NCBI GenBank assembly: GCA_002413265.1
Contig: DHWR01000118.1
Coordinates: forward strand, 1-6,507
Source of the DNA: Chloroflexi bacterium UBA5177
Lineage (GTDB): Bacteria > Chloroflexota > UBA5177
Direction of reading: 5' to 3'
Length of the DNA stretch: 6,507 nucleotides
The notes below the pieces were generated by a model. It had not been told where the DNA came from, ran no database searches, and worked only from the letters and a program-made list of their open reading frames with translations. The stretch's first letter is position 1. The number at the start of each line of letters is the position of its first letter. This document shows positions 4,908 through 6,507 of this stretch, piece by piece. The position numbers and the translations under genes were made by a program.

Positions 4908-6026
4908 ATGGACAGGCTGCCCGACGTTCCCTGGCTCGAGGTCCTTGATGCTCGGGAAGCGGCCCTTCACGGACGTGAGACCGCGGTGGGCGAGTTGCCG
5001 GGCGCCGAAACAGCGTTGCCGTGGCGCGCTCCAATGCCAACCTCGACCTTGGTTCTGACCCATCTGGCCGACTCCGAGATCGCGGCCGGTCTTCGAGATT
5101 GGCTCTGCCACTACTACCCCGCCTCGCACCGCATCCGCCTGATCTTCGGAAACGGAGAAGAGTGGCTCGCTCTAGCCGATCTCGAGTCTGCCTCTGGTTT
5201 GAGCGATACCGCATCGTTGCACGTGCCCCCGTTGCTCGACGACGAGAACATCCGCACGTTTGCGGGTCTCATGCAGCTGACACGTCGGCTGCGAGGTCCA
5301 GGCGGCTGCCCCTGGGACCGAGAGCAGACCCATCAGTCCCTAAAGCCTCATCTGCTGGAAGAAACCTACGAGGTCCTCGACGCGCTCGACAGCGAAGATC
5401 CGTCCCTACTCGCCGAGGAGCTTGGCGATCTTCTCTTTCAAATCACGCTTCACTCGCAGGTCGCCGCCGAGAACGCCGCCTTTACCGTTGAGGACGTGAT
5501 AGGAAACATCATCACCAAGCTCATGGGCCGGCACCCGCACGTCTTTGGCGAGCTGGAGCTTGGAAGCGCTCAGGACGTTCGCAACGTCTGGGAAACCTTC
5601 AAACAGCGTGAGAAACCCAAGCGCCAAAGCGTCTTCGAACAGATCCCGAAAGGTCTGCCGGCACTGCCGCAATCCAGCCTCATGCAGAAGCGCGCCTCCA
5701 GCATCGGGTTCGAGTGGCCGAGCGTCCGCGAGGTGCTCGACAAGGTGGAGGAGGAGGTAGCCGAGCTTCGCGCGGAAGTTGACGATGACGCCTCGACGGA
5801 GACCCAGCGGGAGGAGCTCGGCGACATCCTCTTCGCACTGGTCAGCGTCGCCCGACATCTCCGCATCGATCCCGAAGAAGCCCTGCGCCTGGCGAATCGC
5901 AAGTTTGCCACCCGTTTTCAACACGTCGAGTCAGCCGTCAAGAGCGAGGACAAAGAGCTGCGCGACCTCTCCCCGGAGGAGCTGGACAACTACTGGGAGA
6001 GCTCGAAACGCCATGAGTCTGAGTGA
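4908..6026 (+). CDS. mazG: nucleoside triphosphate pyrophosphohydrolase MazG with a vestigial tetrapyrrole-methylase half-domain
   Basis: MazG hydrolyses NTPs or dNTPs to the monophosphate and pyrophosphate, helping to clean abnormal nucleotides. Two MazG domains are visible (residues counted from ATG 4908). The first runs about 115-225, with RLRGPGGCPWDREQTH, EETYE (151-155) and EELGD (170-174). The second runs about 255-345, with VEEEVAEL (280-287), REELGD (301-306) and NRKFATRF (330-337). The first ~110 residues resemble the C-terminal half of the SAM-dependent tetrapyrrole methylase domain fused to MazG in YabN-type proteins: EVLDAREAAL, then LRDWLCHYYPASHRIRLIFG, then TASLHVPPL. The SAM-binding N-terminal half with its GxGPG loop is absent, so methylation is not expected. 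No strong Shine-Dalgarno is seen. A TTG at 4899 would add three residues. The gene begins 15 bases after the lipid-kinase stop, consistent with one operon. Confidence 0.93.
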   Translation: MDRLPDVPWLEVLDAREAALHGRETAVGELPGAETALPWRAPMPTSTLVLTHLADSEIAAGLRDWLCHYYPASHRIRLIFGNGEEWLALADLESASGLSDTASLHVPPLLDDENIRTFAGLMQLTRRLRGPGGCPWDREQTHQSLKPHLLEETYEVLDALDSEDPSLLAEELGDLLFQITLHSQVAAENAAFTVEDVIGNIITKLMGRHPHVFGELELGSAQDVRNVWETFKQREKPKRQSVFEQIPKGLPALPQSSLMQKRASSIGFEWPSVREVLDKVEEEVAELRAEVDDDASTETQREELGDILFALVSVARHLRIDPEEALRLANRKFATRFQHVESAVKSEDKELRDLSPEELDNYWESSKRHESE

Positions 6027-6082
6027 TCTGCACGTAACCTTCCTGAGTCCCGGGCGTTCCAAGAGAATGGATTTCCAGGGAC

Positions 6083-6088
6083 AGGAGG
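6083..6088 (+). promoter_or_regulatory. strong Shine-Dalgarno deciding the lipoprotein start
   Basis: AGGAGG lies 5 bases before the ATG at 6094. In-frame ATGs at 6013 (overlapping the mazG end) and 6067 lack such a site and would put a polar stretch before the signal peptide. The start at 6094 is therefore preferred. Confidence 0.7.
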
Positions 6089-6093
6089 ACACG

Positions 6094-6507
6094 ATGCTTC
6101 GCGCAATTCCGATCCCGCTAATCGGCTTCTGCTGGTTATTTATTGCGGGCTGTAGTACCCACGCCACCTGTGCTGCCGCGTCCAAGTCCCTGCCCGGCAA
6201 CATTAGCCAATTCGGGTCGGGCCGGAAGAGTTTTCCCACCGTGACGTTCTCCCTCAGACGTGAAGCCCTCGCTGTCCTTGACGGCTTCAACACGGCGTTG
6301 GTCCATCACAATGTCAGCCGCGCCCGCAGCTTCATCTCCCCGCGATACTTCCGTGCCTGCAATGAGTATCACTCGCAGGGAACCAGATACTTACGCTGTC
6401 TGCTCGACGACACCCCTCTACCAGTGCGCTACCGTAACGGAACGATTGAACGTGCTTCCCCCGGCAGCAAAGAGCTAATGGCGCTCGTCACCTATTACCT
6501 GCTGAAC
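6094..6507 (+). CDS. putative secreted lipoprotein, 3'-partial, possible NTF2-like domain
   Basis: The open frame runs off the window end after 138 residues. The N-terminus is a textbook lipoprotein signal: MLR, a hydrophobic run (IPIPLIGFCWLF) and the lipobox IAGC with the modified cysteine at residue 20. The mature protein would be lipid-anchored outside the cytoplasmic membrane. A short linker (STHATCAAASKSLPGN) is followed by a domain whose start, LDGFNTALVHHNVSRARSFI (about residues 61-80), resembles the first helices of NTF2-like lipoproteins. This is a weak resemblance only. Additional cysteines (26, 87, 98) occur. The gap to mazG is 67 bases with no terminator visible, so read-through from the operon is possible. 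Its codon use is slightly less GC-biased than the mur genes (several TTA, ATT and TTT codons). Function unknown. Confidence 0.72.
   Translation, partial: MLRAIPIPLIGFCWLFIAGCSTHATCAAASKSLPGNISQFGSGRKSFPTVTFSLRREALAVLDGFNTALVHHNVSRARSFISPRYFRACNEYHSQGTRYLRCLLDDTPLPVRYRNGTIERASPGSKELMALVTYYLLN

Overview
The window is GC-rich, densely coding bacterial DNA. It reads like a chromosomal segment from a Chloroflexota-type lineage (possibly Dormibacterota). That assignment is an inference from three things: the style of the proteins, a MurE without the meso-diaminopimelate signature next to a FemX/FemAB-type peptidoglycan-bridge enzyme, and a MazG protein still carrying part of a tetrapyrrole-methylase domain. 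No rRNA or other marker gene is present to confirm it.

Left part (1-600): the first ~78 bases, read on the minus strand, encode the HUH active-site region (FVLMPNHLH) of a REP-associated tyrosine transposase (RAYT, Y1/IS200-like). The gene runs off the left edge and its N-terminus is not visible in frame, so it may be a remnant. A GC-rich hairpin and a small unrecognised plus-strand gene (131-427) follow. Then comes a convergent intergenic region with three direct copies of a ~34-36 bp repeat, each containing a perfect hairpin. Two of the hairpins differ by a compensatory base-pair change, and the last one supplies the stop codon of the neighbouring gene. A RAYT beside REP-like hairpins is the arrangement called a REPtron, and it is the most interesting part of the window.

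Middle (585-1443): two small membrane proteins lie in tandem on the minus strand. They share a T-V-x2-P-x6-W-x9-S pattern and look like diverged paralogues. The upstream one has a puzzling start site: a good Shine-Dalgarno faces an ATC codon rather than ATG/GTG/TTG. A 136-base divergent promoter region separates them from the rightward operon.

Right (1444-6507): a compact plus-strand cluster encodes a FemX/FemAB-type aminoacyl transferase, MurE (stem-peptide ligase), a diacylglycerol/lipid kinase whose ATG overlaps the murE stop, a MazG pyrophosphohydrolase with a vestigial methylase half-domain, and the start of a secreted lipoprotein cut by the window end. FemX and MurE act in consecutive parts of lipid II biosynthesis: MurE adds the third amino acid, and FemX-like enzymes attach the branch to that residue. 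The lipid kinase fits an envelope-lipid role, and MazG is a nucleotide-pool housekeeping enzyme. Spacing is tight through mazG, which suggests co-transcription from the divergent region at about 1308-1443.
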